Shown: piece after piece, positions 1 through 12,142 of the stretch
Numbering within the stretch: the stretch's first letter is position 1
Layout: the number at the start of each line of letters is the position of its first letter
DNA from: Linnemannia hyalina
Taxonomy: Eukaryota > Mortierellomycota > Mortierellomycetes > Mortierellales > Mortierellaceae
DNA length: 64,000 nucleotides
Assembly: GCA_019671135.1 (NCBI GenBank)
Contig: JAHRHY010000004.1
Location: forward strand, 1,240,001 to 1,304,000
Direction of reading: 5' to 3'
Translations under genes and position numbers: made by a program
The notes under the pieces: model-generated
Seen by the model: the letters and a program-made list of their open reading frames with translations, nothing else
The model's database searches: none
Told to the model about the DNA's origin: nothing

Positions 1-408
1 ACTCCGTCAAACTTTGCATTGATTTGCTCGAGCAGCTTTTCGACCTATTACGTGCAATGATAGTCAAACACACGAAACGAGTCCGGTTAACTTGAGGTCT
101 TGAGAAACAGAGACGAGCGCGCTTGTCAGGGGTGTCAAGAGCCAAAAAAAACGAACACGTACATAAAGAGTCAGTTCTTGAGGACTGACATTTTCGCTGT
201 TGGGGTCGCCTTCCAATGGTTGGTGCTGCAGAGGTTGCTGCTGCTGCTGCTGTTGTTGCTGTGTTTGTTTGCCATGAATGTCGAGCGAATGAGTTTGTGC
301 CTGCGCCAGAGGAGCCGGTTGTGATTGAGAGGGGACGCCAGTGTTGTCGTCGCCGAGTTGTACTGCGGTGCCAGACAATGAGTCGTGCGTGCTGTCGGTG
401 GCCATCAT
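1..408 (-). CDS. HSBP1-like heat-shock-factor-binding protein, partial (3' end outside window)
   Basis: Two exons are visible, 408-163 and 44 to the window edge. The intron (162-45) has a GTACGT donor and a TAATAG acceptor and is phase 0. The first 70 or so residues are low complexity with a Gln run. The joined sequence then reads SPQELTLYVEKLLEQINAKF, which resembles the start of the HSBP1 coiled coil (family pattern of xxLTxxVQxLLQQMQxKF). HSBP1 proteins are small nuclear coiled-coil proteins that bind the HSF1 trimerisation region and dampen the heat-shock response. The N-terminal extension is longer than in animal HSBP1. A second in-frame ATG lies one codon downstream of the first. The start sits only 82 bp from the stop of the upstream co-oriented trm2 gene. 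The family call rests on about 20 residues, so another short coiled-coil protein is possible. Confidence 0.6.
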
Positions 409-490
409 TCGCTGTTGTCGGATTTTTATGTGATGGAATTGGAACGAAAGAAAAAAGAAAAAAGGTGCTTTGTTCGTGACTTGAAATTTA

Positions 491-2457
491 TTAGAGTCTG
501 GTCAAGGTCATGACGCCCTCGACGTGCCTGGTCTGCGGGAAGAGATCGAAACCGCGGATGGCCTCCACCCTATAGCCAGGCAAGCCCTTGGCGTGGCAGC
601 GATCTAGCAGTCCCTGGAGATCCTTGGCCTGTGTCTGGACATTACAGCTCACATAGACAACACGTGCTGGCAAGAATGCCACCATCTGGTCCAAAAACTC
701 GTCCGAGCAGCCCTTCCTGGGAGGATCGATAATCAGTGCCGTCTCTGCAGAGGGAAAGTCAATGTGGGCAAAGATCTTGTCGGCATCATCCAAATGGAAT
801 GCTGTTGTCTCCGTCGACAGCTTGTTCAAAACAAGGTTGTTGGTGGCGCAAGAGATAGAGGCTGCTGAAATCTCAACACCCAACACTTTCTTGAAGCCCT
901 CGTGGCAGGTGATACCAAACAATCCCGAGCCGCAGTAGGCATCCACCAAGTATTTGATTTCGTGGTTCAAAGATGAGGTTGACGCTGAAGTAGAGTCCGA
1001 GGAGGGAACTGGTGTGGTCGAAGAGGCGAGAGGAAGGTGAAGCTGCTGTTGAACATAGCCGATCAGAGATGGCAAGATGGCGTTGTTGTTCTGGAAGAAC
1101 GATCCAGCTGGGTAGTCGAACCGGAATTTCCCAACCCATTCTGTAATGGTCTCCTTGTGATCCGTCACACAAACCTTGGTGGTAGTAGGGGGGTTCTCTG
1201 ACTCTGTTCCTGGGACAATTGGGTTACTCTCGCGAAGAAGCATAGTGGCGCCCTTCTTGTATGTTGCAATGTTTCTACAGTCATAATACAGACGCATGGG
1301 TTAATACCTCGACCTTGCCAATAGTTCCTCGATATAGATGACAAAGGTCGTGGAGCCTTACTTTTGCACCTCGGCTCTCATGGTCTTCATTCCTTCGTTG
1401 ACAATGGGTGTGGCGATGGGGCATTCCTCAATATCCAAAATCCTGCGCTTTCCTGCTTGCATGAATCCGATTTGGACAGGTTGGGCCGTTCCAGCTGACT
1501 GGTGCTTGGGGTTCAGAGCTTCAAAGTGAGGGGTGATCTTGGTGCGGTAGTTGGATTGAATGGGTGACTGAGAAACAGGATCGACAGGTGGGAGTGTAGC
1601 AAAGTACTTTTCTATTATTTCAGCATCGGCAACAACCAGCAATGTTAGCGTACGTCCGTTTAAAAGCAGGCATTAGTGGATATCTGATTGGCCACAATCG
1701 TTGTGAACACTTACCAGCGTAGTTCTTGAATGCATTCTCGACAACTTGACGCTTGAACTTCATCTGATCGGCGTAGGAGATATGCTGCAGCTGGCATCCG
1801 GCGCATGCGCCAAAGTACTTGCACAAGATGTCGTTCTTGGCGATCCTGTTCTCTGCAGGCTGGATAACCTCAACAAGATCAGCGTATGAATAACCCCTAA
1901 GGACAGCAAGAAAGAATGGTATAAAGGTAAGCATATGTGGTCTTCATTGTGTATCCATATTCCAGATCATGATCGCGTACGGATACAGCACCGCTGTCAA
2001 CGTACCAGTTGTGTCTGTAAACTCTGGCCATGACCTTCTCGCCTGGCACAACAAATGGGACTACCAAGACCCATCCCTCTCCACGATCAGGCAAGAGGGC
2101 AAGACCCTCGCCAGACTGAGCGAGACTGCCGATAGTAACCTCTAACTCCTCAAAGTTCTGGAAAGGAGGAGGGGTCTTTGGGTCCCAGTCCCAGTGGCTG
2201 TGTCCTCGCAGCTCAACGATATCGTGCATCAAGACCTCGTCGATGTCCTTCTTGGTAAGCTTCTTGACCTTCTTGGACCGCTTCATGGCGGGAGCCTGTG
2301 CCTTTGGCACCGCAGCTGGTGCGGGGGTTTCAGCGGACAAGGTCATGTCCGAGATCACAGGTGATGGTGCTGGGGATCCTGACATGAAGAATCGAGGGGA
2401 GGTTCGTTGTTGGGAGTGGTAAAGTGGAATAGCAAGTCGTCGGAAATGGCGTAGCAT
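491..2457 (-). CDS. trm2: tRNA (uracil-5-)-methyltransferase, Trm2/RumA family
   Basis: It makes m5U54 (ribothymidine) in the tRNA T-loop using SAM. Exons are 2457-1937, 1896-1715, 1611-1362 and 1274-491, giving about 578 aa. The order is an Arg-rich N-terminus (MLRHFRRLAIPLYHSQQR), which could be a mitochondrial presequence; a TRAM-like beta domain (GEGLALLPDRGEGWVLVVPF); a cysteine cluster C-x5-C-x2-C (CKYFGACAGC), like the Fe-S ligands of RumA; then the Rossmann methyltransferase with DAYCGSGLFG, DPPRKG and the nucleophile motif VYVSCNVQTQAKDL. Two further ATGs are possible, at 2478 and 2385; 2457 is chosen because it yields the presequence. Introns 2 and 3 are ordinary GT-AG. The first intron (1936-1897) has no GT donor that keeps the frame; the only join that works starts with ATATGC and ends in TTAG (see findings). 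Neighbours are tight on both sides. Confidence 0.9.
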
Positions 2458-2563
2458 GCAGAAAGAGGAAACACACACGGAGTTTTTTGTTCTATTTCTT
2501 TTTTAAAGAAGTTCGGACAAAAGCTTTTTTTTGTGCTTGGAAAAATAACATTGTGACTTGCAT

Positions 2564-5500
2564 CTAGGCTCGCCTCCTGAGCGCGGTGTAGAATCGCTCC
2601 CCACAGTATCCGCACAGACTGTGCGCTCGGAGAACAACCTCTAGCCACGAGGTCGCCGTGGTGCCTGGCAACGTAGACGCGTCAGCCTGTGCATCAGGAA
2701 CCATTAGTGTCTTTCGCCCACAGCCAAGACATGTCCGAGGGTGGAAGTCTGCTATCACAAGCAAAGTCACCGAGCACCTCCGCCACATGTGCCCGTTCGC
2801 ACAAGTCGCCTCCTGCATATCCTCCAACTTGACTTCAGCATCGCATGCTGGGCACTCTTCCCTCCCTGATCCGAACGAGTCACGATCCGGAGACCCGCCT
2901 TTTTTGATGTCCTGAAGCACTCCCAATTGCTCGTCGACGGCACATGAGCCTTGGAGTCGAAGATACGTGGTCTCTGCCGTCGCCAATAGATGTTTGTCGT
3001 CGTTGTGGAACAAAAGAATGCTGTCGCACAAAAGCAAGAGCAGCGATCGATCACAGTCTATGTGTAAAGGGTATCAATAATAACACCGACATCAGTGACT
3101 TGCTCCTTATATAGTCTGCACAAACCCGAAAATGTTGCCAGCGGTGCATTACCTTGCAGTGGCGACGTAGATGTGGCGGACGCCTCGTTATGCAAGGCAA
3201 GGACGCTCTCGGTAATATGCTTCCTGACGCGAGTTTCTGCATCGCGAACATGAAGCTCAAATCGCTCTACTAATGATCCCTCTAACTCGCAGTGCTATAA
3301 GGAATGATTTCTAGTCACAGTTAGTGAGGGGTCATGATAACCACGCCGTTATACGTTCAGCAAGAAACCGTCCGAGGTATGTACCTTCAGTTGGCTATAG
3401 AGATATATTGCAACCCGCTCTGAGTTCATCGTCGTATTGCTGAAGAGAGTACTTTTGAGCCTAGAATTACCAATCGAGGTTAGCTACATGGAAACGCTCC
3501 AATATTCTCTGAAAAGAAATGGCTGATCTATTCCTCCTGAGCATTACCTTGATTCCAGCGAGGTATTCGTGTCGACGAGTGCATCTCTTTTAGAGAACAT
3601 TTCAAGAGTAGCTGGTGCCTTTTTCGTCTTGCTGCTTAAAACCGTTATGAGCCGCTCGAGGTTGGCTGATCCAGAGTCTCTAGCTTTCCAGCTCTCCCCC
3701 AATAACAAAAGCATGTCCCACATGTGAAACGCCGGATTTCTAGTCAGTGCTATCACAAGTGAGAAAACATTGAGTGTTAGCACCGGCGAACGACTGATCT
3801 GCACACTCTGGTACATGTCAGCTTAAAGACAAAATATAATGTAGATGTATACCAGCGTTAGGAAGGCGAATGTACGTATCCAGCCTGTCGAACAAGGCAT
3901 TTGCGGGTGCACCTTGAAGGGTCTTGTGGGCTTTGGAGAGCGTCAGTGTTGATGATTGGTATCGTTCGCGTTGGAACTCCATGTGGAATGGAGATGTAAC
4001 ACTATGAGTGAAAAAACAAGGTCAGTTATTGTCAACTCCAGACCATTATACCACAACAGCGGGACGAAAAGCAAAAGCGCTTACTAGTATGCGGTGGCAA
4101 GTTGAACCCTCTCGGATGAGGCGCTTCCGGAGATGATGTGCAGCTGTAACTTGCTTCCCATGACCGCCCCTCCACTGTTCTCCTCATCCGCACCCTCGTC
4201 ATCTGCATTGGCATTATCAGCGTCGCCTTCGTCCTGTGTGATATTCGTTTTGGTCTGCATATGGCAACGAGATATGATGCTTTGGTGGATGAACTCGACT
4301 TGTTCGTCGTCCACCTTCAGGCCGTCATCCTGCAAATCCAATACACAGTGCTTGCCGTCCATTAAAAACACGATTAGTCGCTTTCCATGTGTGTCCCATG
4401 TGATGTCCGCAATCGCCTTTGCAATAGGTCGCCTCCACATCACTGTCCTGTTTGAGTGCGGAAACCACACGTTCAGTCTGTTTCCTCGGCTGAAAGCCAG
4501 CATGTTGCGCTTATTCGCCGTCTAGTTTCATGGAGATGATGGAGAAAGGGTATCAGTCTCAGTCGCATCGAAATATACAAGCAGAATAGCGGCATGATTA
4601 TTCGGAGAGCAATTATTAGTTACCTCATAAGATGTCGGGCTCCACCGGAGAACTGTACATGGGTGGAGAGTCTGGTTGGGGGTTTCCATCACGTTTTCAG
4701 ACACGTCAATGCCCTCGAGGGGGGACTCCGGATTGAACTTCACCTCCCGGACCCGAACTTGTCCGTCCGCGGTGGCATAGGCAAGCATAGAGACATATCG
4801 GCCCCCTTCCAGAACCCAAGGCGACCAGGACAACTGAATCACCCATGTCTCGCTTTCTGTTTTCCAAGACTCGATGCAGCGAACGTTTTCCTTGCTGGTG
4901 ACGTGCCAGAGGGTGACATATCCAGCTTTATTTCCTAGAGCCAGTACCGATCCAATCCCTCCGAAGTGAATTTTTGGAGACCATGCCAAAGAGACCGATT
5001 CAAGTTTGTCGGCCATCTCAGGTTCAATCTGTGGCTGTGCTCCCCAGTATGTCGAAAGGTATTGATCCAAGACGAGATGCTATTCAAAGGCACGGAGGAT
5101 ATTGTTGTCAGTGAGTGCCGACATGTACTTCTACCCTTGCGACACGTCAGATGTATATACCGTTTGATTATGACAGTACCTTTTGCCATTGCCTGTCTGC
5201 GTGCGAGGATGTTGGGATGTACAAAATGACTGAGTGTCTCGAAGTGATAATTGAGAGGATGCATCTAAATCGTTCATAAATGAAACGCGTCAATTTGTCG
5301 ACTTTGTAATATCCACGCAACTTGCTGCCTGCAATCATCAAACATACCCCATGAGAGGCGAGCAACCAGTTGGTGACCAAGCTCCTGCCAAGTAATCGAT
5401 CGCCAAGGGTGACACAGCATTCCTGATGTTGGCCACTAGAAGGATAATAAATAGTAAAACGACGGTGCTACTTTTTTGATGAGGAGGGGTTCAGCATGCC

Positions 5501-5866
5501 ATCGTCGTGCACTATTTCCCGCGGTAACATAAGAGAAGGAGAGTGTACCATTTGCAATGAGCTTCCAAGGCGGACTATCGCCAGCAATAGTCAGGGCTGG
5601 AGTCGAAGTTAGCAAAAACTTTATCGGGGACCGATCCAGAGCTCCCGGTAGGCAGGGAGTCTAATCCAAACATCATCATTTTGGAAGCAGGTTAAAAAAA
5701 GGTAACGTGGCGACGCGTTTGCTGCGTGTGTGGCCGTCCCTGGAGGAGAGCTGATTGAACGTACGACGATGTTGACGCAGGCAGGAGTGACCAGAGCGAG
5801 GATGTTGTCCTCGGACCAGATTAGCGATCCTGGTCGGACAGGTCTTGAATCGAATTCCACTTCCAT
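2564..5866 (-). CDS. TFIIIC 90-kDa (GTF3C4)-like subunit, WD40 plus C-terminal zinc finger
   Basis: Likely a TFIIIC subunit that recruits RNA polymerase III to tRNA and 5S genes. Eleven exons join in frame: 5866-5632, 5596-5549, 5435-5348, 5264-5180, 5079-4624, 4521-4085, 4001-3853, 3749-3548, 3460-3385, 3294-3153 and 3057-2564, giving about 803 aa, close to human GTF3C4 (822 aa). The N-terminal half has WD-like repeats (AWSPTGCSPLMG, SLAWSP, VLRWSP) typical of the TFIIIC delta N-terminal domain. The last exon carries the TFIIIC zinc-binding domain with paired cysteines (ECPACDAEV, ATCANGHMWRRC, RTCLGCGRK, LCGYCGERF). An acidic loop (DEGDADNANADDEGADEE) lies mid-protein. The first intron uses a weak GTCCCC donor, chosen because a stop follows and the phase fits. 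The exon 7-8 join relies on a GCTAAC branch site. Subunit identity within the complex is inferred. Confidence 0.85.
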
Positions 5867-8122
5867 TGGTGCTGCTGAACGACGTTGGGAATGGTAAAAG
5901 AGCGAAGGAGAGATTTACACCTTGCCAGAATCGTTCTTTTTCTGCAACAACTACAAGCCAACAGCGTGACTGCAAACGAAAATTTATATTGCCATAATCG
6001 CTGGATTCGGAAGCCAATGCCAACTTGGTAAGGACACTTTGCTTGCCCCCGCTACTCACGAATTCAACGCCCACCACTGCCACCACTGCCACCACTGCCA
6101 CTTTAACTAAACTTGGTTAGCAGGGACCATAAGTCTCGTACCATTAAAAGTTAAGGAGACATATGAACTGGAGTAGGGTAGGAATGATAAAAAGCAGATC
6201 CGAGGGAAGATTAGAAGGTGACAACGTGTTCAATGAAGTGCAAAGTTGAACACATGGTCCGTCCATTGCTCACGCCATTAGATAGCCTCCAGCTCAACAT
6301 GCTGTCGGAGATCGAGACAAGGATAATATTCAAAAAAAAAAAAAAAAAAAAAAAAAGAGGGCAATGAAAATAATGAATGGATATGAAAAAAATGAAGGTC
6401 CAGTTCTAATGACCTCCGCCACTGGCGCAGGGACATTTATTAATGAACCAATTCTTCAAAGAGAAGCCTAATGAACTCAAGGCCGCTCGCGTGGTCATAG
6501 GTCAAAGAAAGGAGGGAATAATTGTTTTTTCCGAGGGTGGGGGACAATGCGGGGCAAGAGAAGGATCAGATGATGTATGTGATGCTTGAGTGGACGTTAC
6601 TCGAGAGGGGTCAGGACCTTTTGTTTTGTTTGGGCGTGCAAGGACGATGTCGGAAGGAGAAGGAGTGGACCCAGGCTCAGCGGACCAATGAGAGGATTAG
6701 GGTTTGATCAGGAAATGGAGAAAAAGTGGGCAAAAAGTGGGTGACACGCAAATCTTCATAAGAACAATCGGAACAAGGGCTGGGAGTCAACAACGGGCTC
6801 AATGGACGAAAAATCAACAAATACTGGGGCTTGTGTCTTTCTTTTTTGACTTACTCCCTCTGGCAGTTCATTATTGCAACCATGGAACAGATCCTGGTGG
6901 TCATGGGAAATACTTCTTTTTTCTTAGTTCTTGGAGTCATTCAAAGGATGAACGCTTGCTTTACAAACAAAAGCGAGACAAAAAGAAAGAGACAGGAAGA
7001 TAGATGAGTTTTACGTTCTTGCAACGTAGACATAAGGAGAGGACAACACTGCCCAGAGTACGATGCGATCGATACTTGATTTAGGAAGACGAGTGAAAAA
7101 AAAAAAGACTGAGGGCGAGAGAGAGAGAGAGAGAGAGAGATAGAGAGAGAGTGATAGAGAGAAAGAGTAAGTCGACCCCACTTTTTTTTTATTACTCCCA
7201 CACCACATTCATCTCTTTTCCGTACATCTGTCACACAAACAGACAGGCAGACAAGCGAAAAAAAAATGGGTCACCTCCTACTTTCACTTGTTGTGCTGCT
7301 CTTGTCGTTGTTGCTGTTGTTGTTTTATCTTCATAACGTTACATACATTCATTTTTAATTGAATTTGCTTGTACCTGTCTGTCTGTCATAACTCATAAGT
7401 CATAAGTGGCCATCCACCCGTCAATCACATCGTCCATCATCGCCCTGCAATTGAACAAGTGTCAGAAATTCTCCTTTTTCAACTGCCTGCTTGCTTTGTG
7501 TGCGTGCGATGCGATGAACAAGAAGAACAAGAATTAGAACAAACAAATTCGCCGTTTGCCCCACCTGTCGTTTTTCTCTTTTTCGCTCTCTCTCACTATT
7601 TTTTCTATTCTCTCTCCCCTCTTCTCTGTTCCCTCTCTTCTCTCTCTCTCACTCTCTCACCCTCTTCCTTGTCCTTCCTGGCTCCCATCCCCAACCCCGC
7701 ATTCACATTCACCCCAAACTCGGTTCACATTCCAACCGCCCATCCTCCTCTAACACTGTCCCTCTTTACACCTCTCTCGCCATTCATTCGATCTCCTCTT
7801 TCTCTCCAACCAACTGTCTGGTCGACATTCACTCCACCTCATTATTCAATCTCACTGCAGGATCTCTCCTCGTTCAACTGCCTGACGAACTAGCCAGGGT
7901 GACACCCAAGCACCTGTACCTTTTTCTTCTCTCTGATACACCTTGACCCCGCAAAAAAGACCATTCCCCACATTATTCAGGTCCCTTGCACACAGCCTCC
8001 GGATCTTTCTCCTCCTTTTCCTCTCCGTCCTCTTCCTCCTCCTCCCTCAACCCCACATCATCTACGCTCTCGCCTTTATATTACTTATATTTTATTACAT
8101 TGTCGACCACAACAGCAACATC
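5867..8122. other. Intergenic promoter region between divergent TFIIIC-like and C2H2 genes
   Basis: No convincing gene was found. It holds a 24-nt A run (6333-6356), a (GA)n tract (7117-7140) and a strongly pyrimidine-rich stretch from about 7560 to 8090 that looks like the 5' leader of the C2H2 factor gene. The open frames here are short or low complexity. Confidence 0.6.
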
Positions 8123-10656
8123 ATGGATACAACTGCAGTCGCGACCACGCCCTCAATAGTCGCCTCTATTGCAACATCGACCTCGGATTCGTCCTCACTG
8201 TCATCCATTCCGACCGATCTCGCTCCATACAATTTGCCCCGACCACCCACACCACCCATAAACGGAGAAGCACCCAAGCCATTCCAGTGCCACCTAAGCG
8301 ATGCCCCGGAGCGTCCCTATCAATGCCCTGTCTGCCCTAAATCCTTCTACCGTCTCGAGCACTCCAATCGACACATTCGTACTCACACAGGCGAAAAGGC
8401 TCACGCTTGTAAATTTCCAGGCTGCACGAAACGGTTCTCAAGGAGCGACGAGCTCACGCGACACTCGCGCATTCACACCGGACCCAAGGGGCTGCGAGTC
8501 TCGATGAAAGCTCAGGCTCAGGCACAGGCTCAAGTCCAAGTTCAAAACCAGGCCCCTAGTTCGGAGAAGCCCCCAAGAAACGACGCTCCTATCTCTCCCG
8601 TTCCCGACGGAACAATCCCTTCAACAGCACCTTCCACCGTCTCGGTCGTCAATGCTCCCACTCTTCCTTCCCCAGCCAACCCACCGGCCCTTGTAAATAC
8701 CTTTGTCTCCACTATTCCCTCCACATCAACACCAGCTCCTCCCAACACAACAGAGCCGTTCTCACTCCCAATCCAACCACCTTCTCAATCCCAAGCACTC
8801 TCTTCAGGAATGACCCCATCCGTTGCAGGCCCCACATCCCTCGCTCCCGTCCACCAAACTTTATCATCTGTGCCTGGCGCACAACCAAGCGAGCTGTCCA
8901 CATCAGCGATGCAAAACAGCCGAGTACCAAATATAGATACAGGGGTACCTGTCGGGTCCACTGGAAGCGGCGTCAACAACACCAGTGTACCGAGCAAACC
9001 AGGTACGATATATGACGTCAAATGCAGATGGCGGATGTGCAAAAAGTGAGGAACATCTTTAATTCTTGAACTAAGGATGAATTATTTACCATGAATATTA
9101 CCGTCGCTTCTTGTTAACTGGCAGATGGACGGCAAGACCCACCTTCTGACCATCAGGACGAGAACGACGACCCAACCGACGAGATGGCGGCAAAACCGAA
9201 AAAATCTCACCACTGCCCATGGCCCAACTGCCACAAGACTTTCACACGCTCCGCCCATCTGGCCCGTCATGTCCGCTCTCATGGAGGTGAACGTCCCTAC
9301 GCTTGTCCTCAGGAAGGCTGTGGGAAACATTTTTCTCGATCAGATGTCCTCAAGGAGCACATCAGGATCCACGACGTCAACAAGGTCCGGAAACGCAAGG
9401 CAAAACCACTGCAGGAGCAACCAAAGGCTCCCAAGAAAACCAAGGCGCAGTCGAACTACACAGAGTCACGGTCACCGTCGGTCATGTCTTCAGTCGATCA
9501 CCAATCAGTCCCTCCCCCAGACTCTATCGGACCTTCGCAAGCTGACAGACAGATGCAGCCACCATCCTACCCACCCAACTACCACCCCCGCCTGTCACAC
9601 CAGAATCAGTACCCATACCAGCAACACAGGAATCCCAATGCTCACCATCAAAGGATGCCTCAACACCAACAGCCACCACGGCCTTACAGTGCGCCATATG
9701 CCTACGATACTTATTCGATGCCACCACCCAATCAACCGTCGTCGTTTTACATTCCATTACACGATATTGGCGAGGATGAGCTCGATATGGCTATGGACTT
9801 TGACATGGACTTTGGACTGGATCCACAAGGACGACCCTGGCCTACTGTGTCTCCTGGGTTCTCACCTCCCAACCCCTTTGGCGGTTCGCACCGACACCGG
9901 ATGGATTCCATGGCGTCTGTTTCGAGCGATTTTTCGGCAATGAACGATCCCAACCATTTGCACCCCAGGAACGCCTACATGCACATGGACCTCATGGCGC
10001 CAAACTCCCTTGATGATTCCTACCAGTTCGACGAGAATGCGCTCATGGCGCCAGTGTTCGACAACCCCCCCTATGGTGTCTACCCATCCCAGTCTCTGCA
10101 TCAGACACCGACAAGACCACTGGGTACGCAACATCCACCCCAGGGATATCCTCAACAGCAGCACAAGCATCAACAGCAGCAACAACAAATTCAACAACAG
10201 CAGCAACAACAACAGGCATCGCACCAGCAGCCCCAACAACAGGTGAGAGACAGGGAACTTTCCATGGCCGCCCCATCCAACTACTCGCTCTCACCAACAC
10301 TGGCTGACGCCGCGGTCCCTACACTTACGCCTTTGGCACCCACGCCAGGTTCCATGGCATTGGGAGATTGTGCGGCAGCAGCAGTGATGCAGCTAAACCC
10401 AGGCGATATTCCCATTGGGTCTCTCGACGAGCTGGATGCGATCGAGGCGGACCTTCTTTTTGCTCAAAAGGACTGGGGCTCGATCCCGGACGAATACCAA
10501 GAACCACCTTTTGGATTCTTCCCAGGCGAATCCCCGCGACTGGCACTGTCGTACGTGCCACCACCTCCACTACCCACCCCACCTCCAAGACGTCACCTCG
10601 GTATCCCACAGGTTTCGAACAAGAGCGTTGTCACCACCCTTTCTTTGTATCCTTAG
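8123..10656 (+). CDS. CreA/Mig1-like transcription factor with two pairs of C2H2 zinc fingers
   Basis: Two exons, 8123-9002 and 9125-10656 (GTACGA donor, CAG acceptor, phase 1), encode about 803 aa. Fingers 1-2 lie near residues 68-118 ([32 protein letters not shown]) and closely follow the CreA/Mig1 pattern, including the [12 protein letters not shown] recognition helix of GC-box binders. Fingers 3-4 lie near residues 324-367 ([42 protein letters not shown]) and come from the second exon. Between and after them are Ser/Pro/Thr-rich linkers, a poly-Gln block, an acidic patch ([16 protein letters not shown]) and a proline-rich tail, which look like regulatory or activation regions. The frame is open upstream to an ATG at 7943, but that adds about 60 hydrophobic residues encoded by the pyrimidine-rich leader, so 8123 is preferred. 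CreA-type proteins usually have only two fingers, so orthology is uncertain. Confidence 0.85.
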
Positions 10657-11106
10657 AGCAAAAGAAACATATAATACAATTGTACAATATTTATTCTATT
10701 CAACGTTTGTATGCGCCAGAAAAAAAGATGAGGTATTTAAGCTTTTTGGACCGGGTCGATTTAGAAAGTCCACCGCGTGAAGCAGAGTATCGAGTGGGCG
10801 TCCAGGTTTCTGACAAATTCCACTACAAATTCTTGGACCCTTTGATCTGCACCCGCTTTTTTTTCAGGTTTAGCCTCAGGTCATAGGCCTGGTAACACAG
10901 ACAGAAAAGTACCTGAAAGATAAGTTTGGTAACAAAAATGAGACACACGCCGATTGTTCGCTTTCTTTTATGTTTGTGAATGAAAAAAAGGATCCCCATA
11001 GACTGAAGAGGAGTGAAAGATAGAAAAGAAAACTAGCACATATTTTTTTATAGCTTGCAATCTTCGTTCACTTTTTTGTGTAACCATTCAGGCGGCATGA
11101 TTTGCA
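10657..11106. other. 3' flank of the C2H2 gene
   Basis: AT-rich sequence without a recognisable gene. It runs from the C2H2 stop codon to the T run that starts the first retroelement copy. Confidence 0.5.
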
Positions 11107-11629
11107 TTTTTTTTTTTCTAACAAACAGCATAGAGACGTCATTTGGAAGCAAAAGGGGACTACAGACCAAAGTCTTCAGTGCACTATCCACCAGTCGCAG
11201 TCCGGTCCAGAACCTGGCTCTGCACAACAATTATCGCCGCTCTTCACAGCTTAAACGGAAGAAAATAAAACTAGATACGAATGAAGGGGATTCTTCCCAT
11301 CCTCCCCATCATTGACAACCTCCTCCTTCCTAACAAACTCTCCAATAACCGCCCATCATCAACGCGTGGGTCCTTGGTCGCTCCAGGGCACCTTCCTTCA
11401 TCATGTGTGGCTAGCGAAGCGCCACACGGGCAGGAACCATTGTGGGTGATGTAACTATATCCTTTGACTCCAATCACCTCGGGGGCCTGTGTATTTGGAT
11501 GTCTTGTTCTTGGCAGAGATGCCCTTGGTTTGCCCCAACGCGGTCGTTCTCGGAGCATCGAGGTTTTTAGATAATTTTCTCCAGGTAGCCAACAGACTTG
11601 TGCAGGACCGTCTTGGCGATGGACATTGG
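11107..11629 (-). mobile_element. Poly(A)-tailed retrotransposon 3' end, copy 1 (older, most diverged)
   Basis: Read on the minus strand, this ends in a poly(A) run (the T run at 11107-11117). It is homologous along most of its length to the copies at 11630-12142 and 53915-54412. It extends further 5' than the others: an ATG frame beginning MSIAKTVLHKSVGYLE is seen at its 5' end, followed by a frameshift. The C-terminal frame shared by all copies is recognisable (CPCGASLATHDEGRCPGATK, then GRRRLSMMGRMGRIPFI). The tail starts about 20 nt earlier in the 3' UTR than in copies 2 and 3, consistent with a different polyadenylation site. No target-site duplication could be found. The shared Cys/His-rich C-terminus followed by a short 3' UTR suggests the end of a LINE ORF2; the family is not identified. 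Confidence 0.7.
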
Positions 11630-12142
11630 TTTTTTTTTTTCGTACACAATTTTATTTCTCTGACAAACAGCATAGAGAAGTCATTTGGAAGTAAAAGGGG
11701 ACTACAGACCAAACTCTTCAGTGCACTATCTACCAGTCGCAGTCCGGTCCAGAACCTGGCTCTGCGCAACAATTGTCGCCGCTCTTCACAGCTTAAACGG
11801 AAGAAAATAAAACTAGATACGAATGAAGGGGATTCTTCCCATCCTCTCCATCATTGACAACCTCCTCCTTCCTAACAAACTCTCCAACAACCGCTCGTCA
11901 GCAGCGCGTGGGTCCTTGGTCGCCCCAGGGCACCTTCCTTCACAATGTGTGGCTAGCGAAGCGCCACACGGACAGAAACCATCGTGCGTGATGTAACCGT
12001 ATCCTTGACTCCAGTCACCTCGGGGGCCTGTGTACTTGGATGTCTTGTCCTTGGCAGAGATGCCCTGGCTTTGTTCCCACGCGATCGTCGCGGGGCACCG
12101 AGGTTTCCAGATCAGCTCCGAGGCCTGCGCCTCCAGGTAACA
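11630..12142 (-). mobile_element. Poly(A)-tailed, 5'-truncated retrotransposon 3' end, copy 2
   Basis: An 11-nt poly(A) tail (T run at 11630-11640) follows AATAAAATTGTGTACG, which contains an AATAAA signal. Upstream is about 190 nt of 3' UTR and a continuous frame of about 105 codons ending at GRIPFIRI-stop. The frame includes KPRCPATIAWEQ, KYTGPRGDWSQGYGYITHDG, CPCGASLATHCEGRCPGATK and LLESLLGRRR. It is nearly identical to the copy at 53.9 kb. The 12-bp sequence GATGGACATTGG flanks it on both sides (11618-11629 and 12143-12154) and may be a target-site duplication, although copy 1 carries the same motif at its own 5' end, so a tandem duplication could explain it too. Its 5' side faces the tRNA-Leu gene 119 bp away. 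Confidence 0.75.

Noticed and set aside
6333..6356. 24-nt A run as the tail of another retroelement
   Set aside because: No homology to the three copies, no flanking duplication and no AATAAA just upstream.
7943..8122. Hydrophobic 60-residue N-terminal extension of the C2H2 factor
   Set aside because: Encoded by the CT-rich leader, which yields Leu/Phe/Ser in any frame; a membrane-anchored CreA relative is implausible without further evidence.
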